From NCBI GenBank assembly GCA_963703655.1, contig CAVPFA010000005.1, positions 1-64,000 on the forward strand: 64,000 nt of DNA, written 5' to 3'. This document shows, piece by piece, positions 54,080 to 61,935 of this stretch; position 1 is the first letter of the stretch, and every line of letters begins with the position of its first letter. The notes beneath the pieces were generated by a model. The model did not search any database, was not told where the DNA came from, and saw nothing but the letters and a program-made list of their open reading frames with translations. Origin of the DNA: CAVPFA01 sp963703655. GTDB taxonomy: Bacteria; Actinomycetota; Acidimicrobiia; Acidimicrobiales; Bog-793. The position numbers and the translations under genes are program-made.

Positions 54080-54469
54080 CTATCTCCGCCGCTCGAACCG
54101 CGGGTCGGCTTCGAGGGCAGCGGCGCCGAGCGCCTCGAGGCGTGCCAGCAGCTCGTGTGCCCGGCGGTCGTTGTCCACCCAGGTTTGGTAGTCGTCGCGT
54201 TGTTCGGCCGAGAGCCATCTGCCCACCGTCTTGTTGGCGACCTTACGGGTCCACTGGAAGTAAGGGCCGTGGCGCCGGGAAGGCTCCAGGTGGCACGTGC
54301 AGTTGGGCCGCCCGCATCGGGTGCGTCGCTCGAGGATCGTTCCGGGCAGCACGAGGCCGCTGCGGGCGATGGCTGCCAGCTCGGTTGCGATCTCGCGGGC
54401 CTCGGCCCGGTGGCCAGCACCCAGGCGCACGCGATGAGCTTCCCACCCGGAATCCACCACTTTTGCCAT
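54080..54469 (-). CDS. DUF6788-type transposon-associated protein, copy 2
   Basis: 129 residues, start ATG 54469 with AGGA upstream. It carries CGRPNCTCHLE and YFQWTRKVANKTVGRW. It is divergent from the recombinase-like gene with overlapping start regions; the palindrome at 54475-54490 lies between the probable promoters. Confidence 0.87.
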   Translation of the reverse strand: MAKVVDSGWEAHRVRLGAGHRAEAREIATELAAIARSGLVLPGTILERRTRCGRPNCTCHLEPSRRHGPYFQWTRKVANKTVGRWLSAEQRDDYQTWVDNDRRAHELLARLEALGAAALEADPRFERRR

Positions 54470-54474
54470 GTCCT

Positions 54475-54490
54475 ACTGTATATCTACAGT
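54475..54490. promoter_or_regulatory. Palindrome ACTGTA-TATC-TACAGT between divergent element genes
   Basis: A 6-bp dyad with a 4-base spacer, identical in the first copy of the element (47328-47343). It includes TATAT-like -10 sequence. The + gene probably starts at the GTG 54492, directly after it, so transcription could be leaderless and regulated by the site. Confidence 0.5.
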
Positions 54491-54491
54491 C

Positions 54492-55421
54492 GTGAGGACG
54501 ACCTCTGAGCCCGACACCTGTGTGGATCCGGCCAGCGCCGCCGCCTTGGCCATGGTCGCCTCGTTCCGGCCGGTCTCGGTCGACGGGGAGGCGGCGAGCT
54601 TCGCCCGGGCCGTCGTCAGAGCCGCTCGACCGGAGAGTCCCGCCCGAGCCAAGGCGCTGTTGTTCGCGACCTCGAGGCTGGCCGGTTTCTCGGTCTCGGT
54701 CGGCCTCGAGCTTGATCCCGAGAAGGTACTTGACCCCTCGGTGATCGAGCGTTTCATCCTCTGCGGCACCGCCGGGCTCACCTTGGCGACGAGGCGCACG
54801 CTTCGCACGAACCTGCGCTTTGTCGCCCGGCGCGTCCGCGACCTCGCCCCGGGGCCGTTACCACTTCCACGCGGGCGGGCCAAGCCCGCCTACTCGCAGG
54901 CAGAGATCGCCTCCTATCTCGCCACGGCGAGGACCCAGCCGACCGAGTCGCGGCGCATGCGCCTGGCCGGGCTCATCTGCCTCGGGGCGGGGGCAGGGTT
55001 GATCGGAGGCGATCTCCGCGCCGTCCGCGGCCGTGACGTCATCTCCAGATCTGGCGGGCTCGTCGTCTCGGTCGCAGGCCGCAGGCCCCGAGTGGTCCCC
55101 GTTCTTTCCCGCTACCACGAGCTGTTAATCGAGTCGGCAGCCTTCGCCGGCGAGGGCTATGTCATCGGCGGGGAGGACCCATTCCGCCAGAACGTGACCA
55201 CCCCGCTCCTCTCGGCCACCTCCGGCGGGCTGCACCAGGTGCGCCTCGAGACCTCCCGGTTGAGATCGAGCTGGCTTCGTGATGTTGCCAGCCAGATCGG
55301 GCTCGCCACCTTCATGGCCGCGGCCGGGATCAACTGTTCGCAGCGCCTCGGTGACATCGTCGCCGGGCTGAAGGGCGCGAGCGAGGAGGATGCGGTCGCG
55401 TTGCTCGGGGCAAGACGCTGA
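54492..55421 (+). CDS. Recombinase-like protein of the element
   Basis: About 309 residues. SQAEIASYLATARTQPTES, RLAGLICLGAGAGLIGGDLRAVRG and RPRVVPVLSRYHELL have the order of a tyrosine-recombinase catalytic domain, but I cannot see a clear R-HxxR-Y set; the end (AAGINCSQRLGDIVAGL) keeps only parts. I infer a recombinase relative that has lost catalysis or works with the transposase. An ATG at 54468 is an alternative start. Confidence 0.7.
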   Translation: MRTTSEPDTCVDPASAAALAMVASFRPVSVDGEAASFARAVVRAARPESPARAKALLFATSRLAGFSVSVGLELDPEKVLDPSVIERFILCGTAGLTLATRRTLRTNLRFVARRVRDLAPGPLPLPRGRAKPAYSQAEIASYLATARTQPTESRRMRLAGLICLGAGAGLIGGDLRAVRGRDVISRSGGLVVSVAGRRPRVVPVLSRYHELLIESAAFAGEGYVIGGEDPFRQNVTTPLLSATSGGLHQVRLETSRLRSSWLRDVASQIGLATFMAAAGINCSQRLGDIVAGLKGASEEDAVALLGARR

Positions 55422-55471
55422 GCCGCCAACAGCGCCGTTTCGCATTCGAGGCGATCCTCGACGCATCCGGT

Positions 55472-57013
55472 GTGCCAGGAGTGCTGGACGAGGCGATGCC
55501 GAAAGGCGGCCGCCCCCGCCAGCTGTGCTCGCGCACGGTGCTTTTGGGCGTGATGCTCGCGCTCGACTCGGGACGCCCGGCCCACCTCGAGGCCGCCCAC
55601 CGGGCGCTGTCGTGGCTGAGCGTTCCCGACCAGCTCGCCTTGAAGGTGGCGGTCATCGACGGCGGCCGGCGCCACATCGCCACCTACCGGCAGTTCGAGG
55701 ACACCTTCTCGGTGATGTGCCGGCTGGTCGACCCCTCACCCGTGCCGTCGTTCCGGGGCGTCGCGGAGCCGGCGCGACGAGCCCACTTGGGCTCTTGGCG
55801 GGCAGGCGTCGACGAGAAGGCGGCCACCGACCAGCTCGACCGCCTCGTCGACGCCCTCGTGGAGGCGAGCGTGCCGGAGGCCTACAAGAGCGCCTCGAGA
55901 TCGCTCGCCGTCGACTGGACGGACCATGAGACCTGGAGCCGGCCGAGGTCAAGAGACGACCTCCAGCCGGCGAACGACCCCGATGCCTCCTGGGGACATG
56001 CCAAGCGCAACGCCCCGGGGGCCAAGGACTGCCTGTTCTTCGGCTACTACGCCCAGGTGGCCACGATGGTCGCCGACGAGGGCGGCGCACCGGTCCCCGA
56101 GCTCGTCCGCCGCATCGCCTTTGCGGCCCCCCGGGTCGACCCGCCAGGACTCATGGCCGAGACGCTTTCGCGCATGGGCGAGGCGATCAGCCTCGGGGAT
56201 GTGATCGCCGACTGCGGCTATTCCAACCGCGAACCGCGAAGTTGGGCGCGGCCCTTGCGGTCGATCGGGGCAAGCCTCGTGATGGACCTGCACCCGAACG
56301 ACCGGGGCATACGAGGTGACTTCGAGGGGGCGATCTCGGCCAACGGCCAGCTCTACTGCCCGAAGACGCCCGCCATGCTGGTTGGCCTCGGCCCGCTGCG
56401 CCGGGGAGCCTCGAGCGAGGAGATCGCCGAGCACGAGCACCGATGCGCCGAGCTTGCCCGATACCGGCTCTCTCCGGTCGCGGCCCCCGACGAGGACGGC
56501 TACCAGCGTCTTTGTTGCCCGGCGGTGGCAAACAAGATCCGCTGTCTGTTAAAGCCCGCCTCGATGAAGCTCTCCGCAGAGCGCCCGAGCGTGCTCGAGC
56601 CGCCCGCCCGCCCACTCTCGCGTTGCTGTGCTCAGCAGACGATCACCGTGCCACCACAGGTGAACGAGAAGACCCGCCAAAAGCACGCCTACCCGAGCGT
56701 GGCTCACGCCCGCAGCTATGCGCGGCGCACGGCCGCCGAGCGCACCTACGCCTCGCTCGCGGACCCCTCGGCGGGTGGCATCCGCCGGGGCTGGAGCCGA
56801 CTGTTCGGCTTGGCGAAGAACACGCTCCTCTACGCCCTCGCCGTCGCGGTGCGCAACGTCAGGGTCACCGAGTCATTCGAGCGCTCCAGAGCCGAGAAGG
56901 CCCGGCGTGAGGCCTTGGGAGGTGGCACACGGCGGCGCCGTCGGCGGCACCAGCGCGACGAGCCGGTGCCCGACGAGCCACCTTTTGTCGAGGTTCCGAC
57001 CGCACCCGGCTAG
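55472..57013 (+). CDS. DDE transposase of the element
   Basis: 513 residues from GTG 55472; homologous text in frame begins earlier (LSRQQRRFAFEAILDASG from 55418), so the true start may be a non-standard codon overlapping the previous stop, or a frameshift. The DDE-type acidic residues are likely in LAVDWTDHETWSRP, VIADCGYSNREP and AAERTYASL. Other landmarks: KDCLFFGYYAQVATMV, LYCPKTPAML and CCAQQTITVPPQV. It closes the element. Confidence 0.85.
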   Translation: MPGVLDEAMPKGGRPRQLCSRTVLLGVMLALDSGRPAHLEAAHRALSWLSVPDQLALKVAVIDGGRRHIATYRQFEDTFSVMCRLVDPSPVPSFRGVAEPARRAHLGSWRAGVDEKAATDQLDRLVDALVEASVPEAYKSASRSLAVDWTDHETWSRPRSRDDLQPANDPDASWGHAKRNAPGAKDCLFFGYYAQVATMVADEGGAPVPELVRRIAFAAPRVDPPGLMAETLSRMGEAISLGDVIADCGYSNREPRSWARPLRSIGASLVMDLHPNDRGIRGDFEGAISANGQLYCPKTPAMLVGLGPLRRGASSEEIAEHEHRCAELARYRLSPVAAPDEDGYQRLCCPAVANKIRCLLKPASMKLSAERPSVLEPPARPLSRCCAQQTITVPPQVNEKTRQKHAYPSVAHARSYARRTAAERTYASLADPSAGGIRRGWSRLFGLAKNTLLYALAVAVRNVRVTESFERSRAEKARREALGGGTRRRRRRHQRDEPVPDEPPFVEVPTAPG

Positions 57014-57218
57014 ACGACCGCCTCTTCGCGCCCGAGGGCGCCGCCATCAGAAAAGCCGGTTCGCTCTTTCTTCGACGCGCCCTATGGAGAACTCTCGGCC
57101 GCAAAACGGCCTTGCAGAACAGCCAAGCACGACTGTCACAGCTCCGTGCTCTGATGCAGCAAGCGATCGCCGGCTTCGGTGAACCTGACGTGCGACCTTT
57201 CGTGAAGAATTTAAGGTG

Positions 57219-57290
57219 TAGGCGAAGGGACTCGAACCCTCGAACCTCCTGACTGCCAGGTAGATCGGCTTGAGCGCCATACCAAGCTGG
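57219..57290 (-). other. tRNA 3'-end remnant at the right flank of the element
   Basis: The minus strand reads GAGGGTTCGAGTCCCTTCGCC, then TACACC, with a paired T-arm, and the upstream CTGGCA...CAGGAGGT part resembles the remnant at 51681. A few indels separate the two. It is directly at the element's right direct repeat. Confidence 0.5.
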
Positions 57291-57399
57291 GAATCCCCTG
57301 CTCGTCGACAAGCGCTACAGCCAAAGTTAGACGGTGTTACTGGCCGCCCCGGACCTGGCGGTGCTCCGAGGCAACTGAGCTCGCGATGTTGCCCTAATC
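57291..57399. other. No gene seen
   Basis: Short non-coding interval right of the element. Confidence 0.4.
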
Positions 57400-57530
57400 C
57401 GCAGCCTCACTCATCGCGCGCGCGAGACACGATGGCGCGTACGGGCGCTCGGAGTCCAGCGCTGTGTCACGAGTGCAATTCGTGGATGCGGGCCGTCGGC
57501 GTTGTCTTGCCTGAACCAGTCCGCTACCGA
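57400..57530 (+). repeat. Zinc-ribbon dispersed repeat, copy 3 (decayed)
   Basis: Starts at CTCATCGCGCGCGCGAGACA and ATGGCGCGTACGGGCGCTCG (MARTGARS), then reads LCHECNSWMRAVG. The second CxxC is lost. Compare 40705 and 41690. Confidence 0.55.
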
Positions 57531-57929
57531 GTGAGCCCATCCGCGCAGCCTTTTACAGCCCAACGGCGCCGGCAGCGTTCTCTCGGAACAGGGAGCCCGC
57601 CCGGATGTAGCGGCGAAGCAGTCGGCCACGCCACGTACGATCACACCGCCATCGCCGCCCACTTCGCGACCCGATGGACTTCCTCACCGGGTGGTCGAAC
57701 GGCTACGTCGCAGAGTGAGCGAAAGGGACCGCCCCTGGCGCTCCCCGCCAAGGCTCCAGGGAAGCCCTTCGGCCTCGGGTGTAGAGTTCACTTCACTGCC
57801 ATCAGCAGGGACGCCCCGTTTGGCAAGGACGACCGCTCAGGTTGCCGCCCGGGTGCAGGCTCGACGCCTCTCCTGATCAAACTCAGCGAGGAGAGCCATG
57901 TCCCGATACCGCAACACAATGCCACGACC

Positions 57930-58313
57930 ATGACCGGAACCATGATCTCGGCAAGGGGCGTGAACGGCACGGTCAGCTTCGACGGCCGGATGATCACGAT
58001 CAGCCACATGAACGTGCGGAGGCGCCTTTTCACTGGTGGGGGCGAAAAACGCGTGCCGCTCTCATCGCTTGCCGCCGTGGAGTGGAAGTCGACATGGCCC
58101 GGGTGGTTCGGGGACCTCGGGGGACGAGGGTTCATCCGGTTCACGCTGCCCGGCGGGATCGAGCATACGGCCAGGATCGGCAATCGGACGGGGCGCGCAC
58201 TCCGAGACGAGAACTCTGTCCTGTTCAGCCAGGCCCAGCAACCTGATTTTGAGCGGGTGCGGGACGCCATCGAGAAGGCCCTGCCCGGAGGTAGTTCAGA
58301 TGGCGCCGATTAG
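57930..58313 (+). CDS. DUF4429 domain protein
   Basis: 127 residues from the ATG at 57930. The core ISARGVNGTVSFDGRMITISH, WFGDLGGRGFIRFTLPGG and DFERVRDAIEKAL match DUF4429 (a PH-like domain in actinobacteria). A much better Shine-Dalgarno (GAGGAGAGCC) precedes an ATG at 57898, whose frame stops after 11 codons (MSRYRNTMPRP); this may be a leader or a frameshifted true start. Confidence 0.75.
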   Translation: MTGTMISARGVNGTVSFDGRMITISHMNVRRRLFTGGGEKRVPLSSLAAVEWKSTWPGWFGDLGGRGFIRFTLPGGIEHTARIGNRTGRALRDENSVLFSQAQQPDFERVRDAIEKALPGGSSDGAD

Positions 58314-58394
58314 CCGAGCAGGAACACCGCGCTCGAGCTAGCTGCCCGAAGGGACCTTCACCGTAGAGGGCTTCGGTAACGTGTCGACCTCCCC

Positions 58395-58520
58395 ATCGTC
58401 CCAGGAACCCGACGGCGCAGGGTCGACATCGTCTTCACCCGGCGCAAGGTCGCCGTGTTCGTCGACGGTTGTTTCTGGCACGGCTGCCCGTCTACGGCGG
58501 ACAGAGCCACTTTCCGTGAT
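58395..58520 (+). pseudogene. Vsr-like mismatch endonuclease remnant
   Basis: The + strand reads RRRVDIVFTRRKVAVFVDGCFWHGCP, the catalytic core of very-short-patch repair endonucleases, with Asp and His in VDGCFWHGCP. The flanks do not form the rest of the protein, so it is a fragment with no complete frame. Confidence 0.75.
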
Positions 58521-58767
58521 ATGGGGCACAAGGGCGTCCGACTCGGTCGTCCGACTGTGCTAGATGCCGACGTCGCGATCCCGCCTCACCCGTTGACCGT
58601 TCGGCCGCCCTGTTCGCGCACGCGTCAGTGGAGGTCTATAACCACTGGCGAACGGCCGGTTGAGGCCGCCAGCCATGCAGCGATCGTAGGCGGCTCCGTT
58701 CGGGACCCGTCCCGACCCGTCGCCGGTGGACAGTCGTACGCTTAGCTCAGATCGACCGGGGGTTGTC

Positions 58768-59094
58768 ATGAGTGAAGACATCGAAGATGACCAGAGTTAT
58801 CAGGTTCACTGCGTAGAGCACGTGATAGGAGCCGATGGACACACGCACATCAGCGACGTTGGCCTGCTGAGTCTCGGCGGCGGGATTAACACGTACACCG
58901 TTGAGTGGGCGCTTGACCGGATGGCCAAGCACGGCAACGAGTTCTACACGATCGGAACGCACTCCGAGAAGAAGACCGATGTTGAGCCTTGTAAGTGCTT
59001 GTGTGGCGTGGAACGAATCAAAACGGAGCCAGACGACAGGAAGGACAACAATCTCGACAACCTGATCCGGTGTTCCAACTGGGTCCCCCTGTAG
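58768..59094 (+). CDS. DUF3892-like protein
   Basis: 108 residues from ATG 58768. YQVHCVEHVIGADGHTHISDVG and YTIGTHSEKKTDVEPCKCLC, then NLDNLIRC, match the DUF3892 layout, a small protein whose Cys pair may bind metal. No operon partner. Confidence 0.75.
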   Translation: MSEDIEDDQSYQVHCVEHVIGADGHTHISDVGLLSLGGGINTYTVEWALDRMAKHGNEFYTIGTHSEKKTDVEPCKCLCGVERIKTEPDDRKDNNLDNLIRCSNWVPL

Positions 59095-59294
59095 CAACGT
59101 TGTCGCCGCGATCCCAACTTCGCGGACGACAACGGCGTTCCGACCGCAGTCGCCGCCGCGGATCGTCACGTGCCTTGGCCGAACGCGGGAGGGCTAACGA
59201 CTCAGCAAGCGAACGACTTGCCTACTTCACGTGGTGCTGTCCGGTGTTGCTCCTTCGCCCCTTCCCTCCCTCCTCATGCTCACCTAGCTCAAGG

Positions 59295-59543
59295 ATGGAC
59301 GACCGGCTACTTCGCCTCGAGTTGCACGCCAGTACCGTCGACCTGCTCGGCTCGCTGCTCAGCGCCGTCGAAGCAATGAGCGAAGGCGTGGAAGATGTCG
59401 CACCGATCTTGTCAAAGGCGGTCGAGCTGCTGCGTCTGGCGGATCGTGAACGCTGGAGGGAGACAAGCGAAATGGGGCAGATCAAGGCTGCCGCCAGGGC
59501 CCGGTATGAAGAGTTCAAAAGGAGCAATCCCAGGACTCGCTGA
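59295..59543 (+). CDS. Small helical protein of unknown function
   Basis: 82 residues, MDDRLLRLELHASTVDLLG, rich in Leu, Glu and Ser, predicted helical. No family recognised. AAGG stands just before the ATG. It may be part of a longer frame from 58995, but that part looks non-coding. Confidence 0.5.
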   Translation: MDDRLLRLELHASTVDLLGSLLSAVEAMSEGVEDVAPILSKAVELLRLADRERWRETSEMGQIKAAARARYEEFKRSNPRTR

Positions 59544-59552
59544 GCCTTTGAC

Positions 59553-59660
59553 TCACGCGCTCACCTTCCGCAGCCTCCGCCGGTCCCGCCCGCTCGTGCC
59601 GCCCCACACGCCCTGCAGCTCGTCACCAGCCACCACGTATTCGAGGCACTACGGGCGTAC
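59553..59660 (-). pseudogene. WhiB-family C-terminal remnant with an in-frame amber codon
   Basis: The minus strand reads CLEYVVAGDELQGVWGGTSG and RDRRRLRKVSA, the last cluster Cys and the GVWGGTS turn with basic tail of WhiB iron-sulfur regulators. The codon just before the Cys is TAG (59649-59651, minus). Upstream VRP is also consistent with WhiB, so a nonsense mutation has broken it. Confidence 0.75.
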
Positions 59661-60279
59661 GAGAGCGTCCGGAGACTAGCTGCCGCTTGAAACTTCTCAC
59701 AAAGTCCAGAGGCCGGTGGACCAAGAAAAACTACATCGAGCCGGGGCACCGCAAGTCACGAGGATCAGGTGTTACGCCGACCCCTCGCGCGGTCGATTCC
59801 ATTGCCTAGCGACTGCGCATCAAGCCATTGCAGCGCGCGTTCCAGTTGTCGTTCGTTCGGGCTGTGAGGCCCCTCCGGACCATCAGTCTGAGCACCGCAG
59901 CGCCGGCAGACGGACATCCGTCCGTTGGTCTCCGGGGCATGGTGCTCGTCGAGCCGAGAACCCAATTGCAGAGCTTCAGGTGATACCACGTTCTCCCCTC
60001 GTCCAGTCTGGCTGAAGTCAGGTTGCACTGTCGCGAGCCCCACCCACGCCGACGCTGCTCAGTTTGTAGCGGTCGCCAAAGCGGGTGCCCTGTTCCCAAC
60101 AGTATCGGTCCGGGCCGCGGCTCCCCTGTTTGCCTCGGGGGCACGGGCCGCCCAGTGCGTCAAGGCGATCGCCTCCGCTGCGGGCCGGACGCGGATCTCC
60201 GGGCCTGCCGAGAGCGTCTCAGCGCTGCGCGCGGCGAAATCGGCGACCTGGAAAGGCGGAGCCGCATCACCTCCCACAG
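59661..60279. other. No intact gene
   Basis: Long frames in this interval show biased composition but no recognisable domain. Decayed DNA next to the WhiB and HTH fragments. Confidence 0.4.
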
Positions 60280-60558
60280 TCATCGGCGGACGAGCGCTGC
60301 CTGGCGCAGCGCCTCCTCCTCCAGCAGCCGCTTGTGCCGCTCCCAGAGCTCCTCCAGGGCGCTCAGGCGTCACGTTGCGGCTTCCAGCTTGTGCCGATCC
60401 GATCGCCAGTCGTATATGCGGTGCTGGGACACCGCGAAGTGGTCGGCTGCTGCTTTCACGCCGTGCTCATCCGAGTACTGCACGATGGCGAGCTGCTCGG
60501 CATGGCTGAGCACGCTCTTGTTCGTCTTGTTCGTCTTGGATTTATCCGAGTACAGCAC
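60280..60558 (-). pseudogene. HTH plus coiled-coil transposase-like subunit, interrupted by TGA
   Basis: The start (LSHAEQLAIVQYSDEHGVKAA... and VSQHRIYDWRSDRHKLEAA) is a psq-type helix-turn-helix as in IS3-like OrfA proteins. An in-frame TGA follows, then RLSALEELWERHKRLLEEEALRQAALV continues as a leucine-rich coil. The stop at 60280 follows. Readthrough or a nonsense mutation are possible. Confidence 0.6.
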
Positions 60559-60783
60559 GATGGAGAGCTGAAAGTCGGGGTCGCAAAGTCAGCCTCCTCA
60601 TACCAGGTCCTTCCCGCACACACTCCATATCTTGCGGATCCGGATCCGGTTGCCGAGCGAGCGGCAGCAGGCCTTCGGGTCGGGGCGGCGCGACTTGAGC
60701 TTCACGACCGGCGCCGCTCCGGCGGCCCTCCTCAAGTCGATTTCCGGCACCAGCTCCAGGGCCAAAGCGGGCGCTCGCAACCA

Positions 60784-60985
60784 TCAAGGACACCTCGATA
60801 CCCTCACTGATGAAGCCCGAATCCACTCCGACGGCTTCACGCTCGCGTTGCGCGTCGCCTCCTCGATCGCGGCCTTCAGTTCCGGCTCGCAGCCGAAGCC
60901 GATGAACTCGGTTCGAGCGGACGGCAGCGCAGCAGCCCGGCGGCTGCATTCGGCCCTTGGAGTCCTGCCACCAGCCAGCGGGCTT
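60784..60985 (-). CDS. Small RHH/CopG-like protein, uncertain start
   Basis: The minus frame reads TEFIGFGCEPELKAAIEEATR, NASVKPSEWIRASS, then stops at 60784. It resembles ribbon-helix-helix proteins (FIGFRCDPELxAAIEEAARxxxxSxSEWIR). No proper start is visible and the true gene may begin at a non-ATG codon near 60985, so this is tentative. Confidence 0.4.
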
Positions 60986-61014
60986 CTGCATGTATTTCGT
61001 CACCGGTGACCTCC

Positions 61015-61308
61015 TCAAGCCCGCTTGCGGAGGTTTGTGTCGACCAAGATCTCCAGCACCTCACCGATCGTCCGTTCTCGGCCGATGGCTTCTCCCAGCG
61101 GCAAGTGCGCTTGGATCTGGTAGCGGTTGCGACGGCCGTCCTTATCCTTGACCACGTAGCCGGCCGAGGCCAGGTCGTCGACGATGCTGTAGGCACTGCG
61201 CTCGGTGATGCCCACCATCGTGGCGATGTCGCGCAACCGCACGCCGGGGTCGTGCGCGATGCATACCAGGACCCGGGCATGCTTGGTCAAAAAGCTCCAC
61301 TTCGCCAT
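61015..61308 (-). CDS. Winged-helix (MarR-like) regulator
   Basis: 97 residues from the ATG at 61308. KWSFLTKHARVLVCIAHDPG, VRLRDIATMVGITERSAYSIVDDLASAGYV and KDGRRNRYQIQAHLPLGEAIG form a compact winged helix. Divergent from the Hsp20 gene, which it may regulate. Confidence 0.85.
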   Translation of the reverse strand: MAKWSFLTKHARVLVCIAHDPGVRLRDIATMVGITERSAYSIVDDLASAGYVVKDKDGRRNRYQIQAHLPLGEAIGRERTIGEVLEILVDTNLRKRA

Positions 61309-61443
61309 CAGCGGCAAGCCTAGCCCATCTTTTCCAGAAGCAATTTGCTAGTTTCGGATAGCTAGAGTACGGTGACCCGCAGACATCGAGGCTCGCATGT
61401 CGCCGACACCGAGCTACTCGAGAGTCAGCGAGAGGATGCAGCC

Positions 61444-61881
61444 ATGTTGGCGCGATTCGAGCCTTTCCGGCCCCTCGACCAGATCACTGAGCAACTGCTC
61501 AGCGAACGCCGTGCTTGGCAGATCCCGGTGGACGCGTACCGTCGGGGCAACGAGTTCAAGGTGCTGCTCGACCTACCGGGCACGGATCCGGGCTCCATCG
61601 AGCTGACCGTCCAGAAAGATGTCCTCACCGTGCGGGCAAAGCGCACCTGGACTCAAGTTGAGGACGATCAGATCCAGATGGCAGAGCGGGGCCAAGGTGA
61701 CTTCAGCCGCCAGCTGTTCCTCGGCGAGGGCCTCGATCGTGACAAGATCACGGCCTCCTACGAAGACGGCGTGCTAATCGTCACTATCCCCGTGATCGAG
61801 CAGGCCAAGCCCCGCAAGGTCGAGATCGCTTACCGAGAAGGCGTGGCGCAGGCCGTCGAGCCAGTCTTGGCCGTCGTTTGA
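61444..61881 (+). CDS. hsp20: Hsp20-family small heat-shock chaperone
   Basis: 145 residues from the ATG at 61444 with GAGAGG upstream. The alpha-crystallin domain: IPVDAYRRGNEFKVLLDLPG, DVLTVRAKRT, and ITASYEDGVLIVTIPV (AxxxnGvL). The tail has an IxI-like motif (VEIAYREG) to bind the neighbour. Known role: ATP-independent holding of unfolded proteins. Confidence 0.95.
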   Translation: MLARFEPFRPLDQITEQLLSERRAWQIPVDAYRRGNEFKVLLDLPGTDPGSIELTVQKDVLTVRAKRTWTQVEDDQIQMAERGQGDFSRQLFLGEGLDRDKITASYEDGVLIVTIPVIEQAKPRKVEIAYREGVAQAVEPVLAVV

Positions 61882-61896
61882 GGAAGCGGCCCTAGG

Positions 61897-61935
61897 CCAA
61901 CAAGAGCGGCTCCCCTCCGGAGCCGCTCTTGTTGG
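61897..61935 (+). terminator. Strong rho-independent-like hairpin after hsp20
   Basis: CCAACAAGAGCGGCTCC pairs perfectly (17 bp) with GGAGCCGCTCTTGTTGG across a 5-base loop. It begins 15 bp after the hsp20 stop. The T-run is short, as common in actinobacteria. Confidence 0.85.

Larger units (their letters stand above)
53957..57228. mobile_element. Insertion element of about 3.2 kb with DUF6788, recombinase-like and DDE transposase genes
   Basis: Both ends carry the inverted 11-mer TTCACGAAAGG (53979-53989 and, as CCTTTCGTGAA, 57196-57206). The 15-bp direct repeat AGGTGTAGGCGAAGG flanks it (53957-53971 and 57214-57228). It contains three genes (54080-54469, 54492-55421, 55472-57013). A shorter, near-identical copy is at 46809. 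The flanking repeat resembles a tRNA 3' end (TTCGCCTACACCT), so insertion into a tRNA-end-like site is suggested. Confidence 0.85.

Noticed and set aside
54468..54491. Start of the recombinase-like gene at the ATG 54468
   Set aside because: This would place a regulatory-looking palindrome inside the gene and overlap the divergent start codon; GTG 54492 is preferred, but the choice is uncertain.
55653..56090. Proline/arginine-rich minus frame in the transposase
   Set aside because: Antisense shadow in a high-GC gene.
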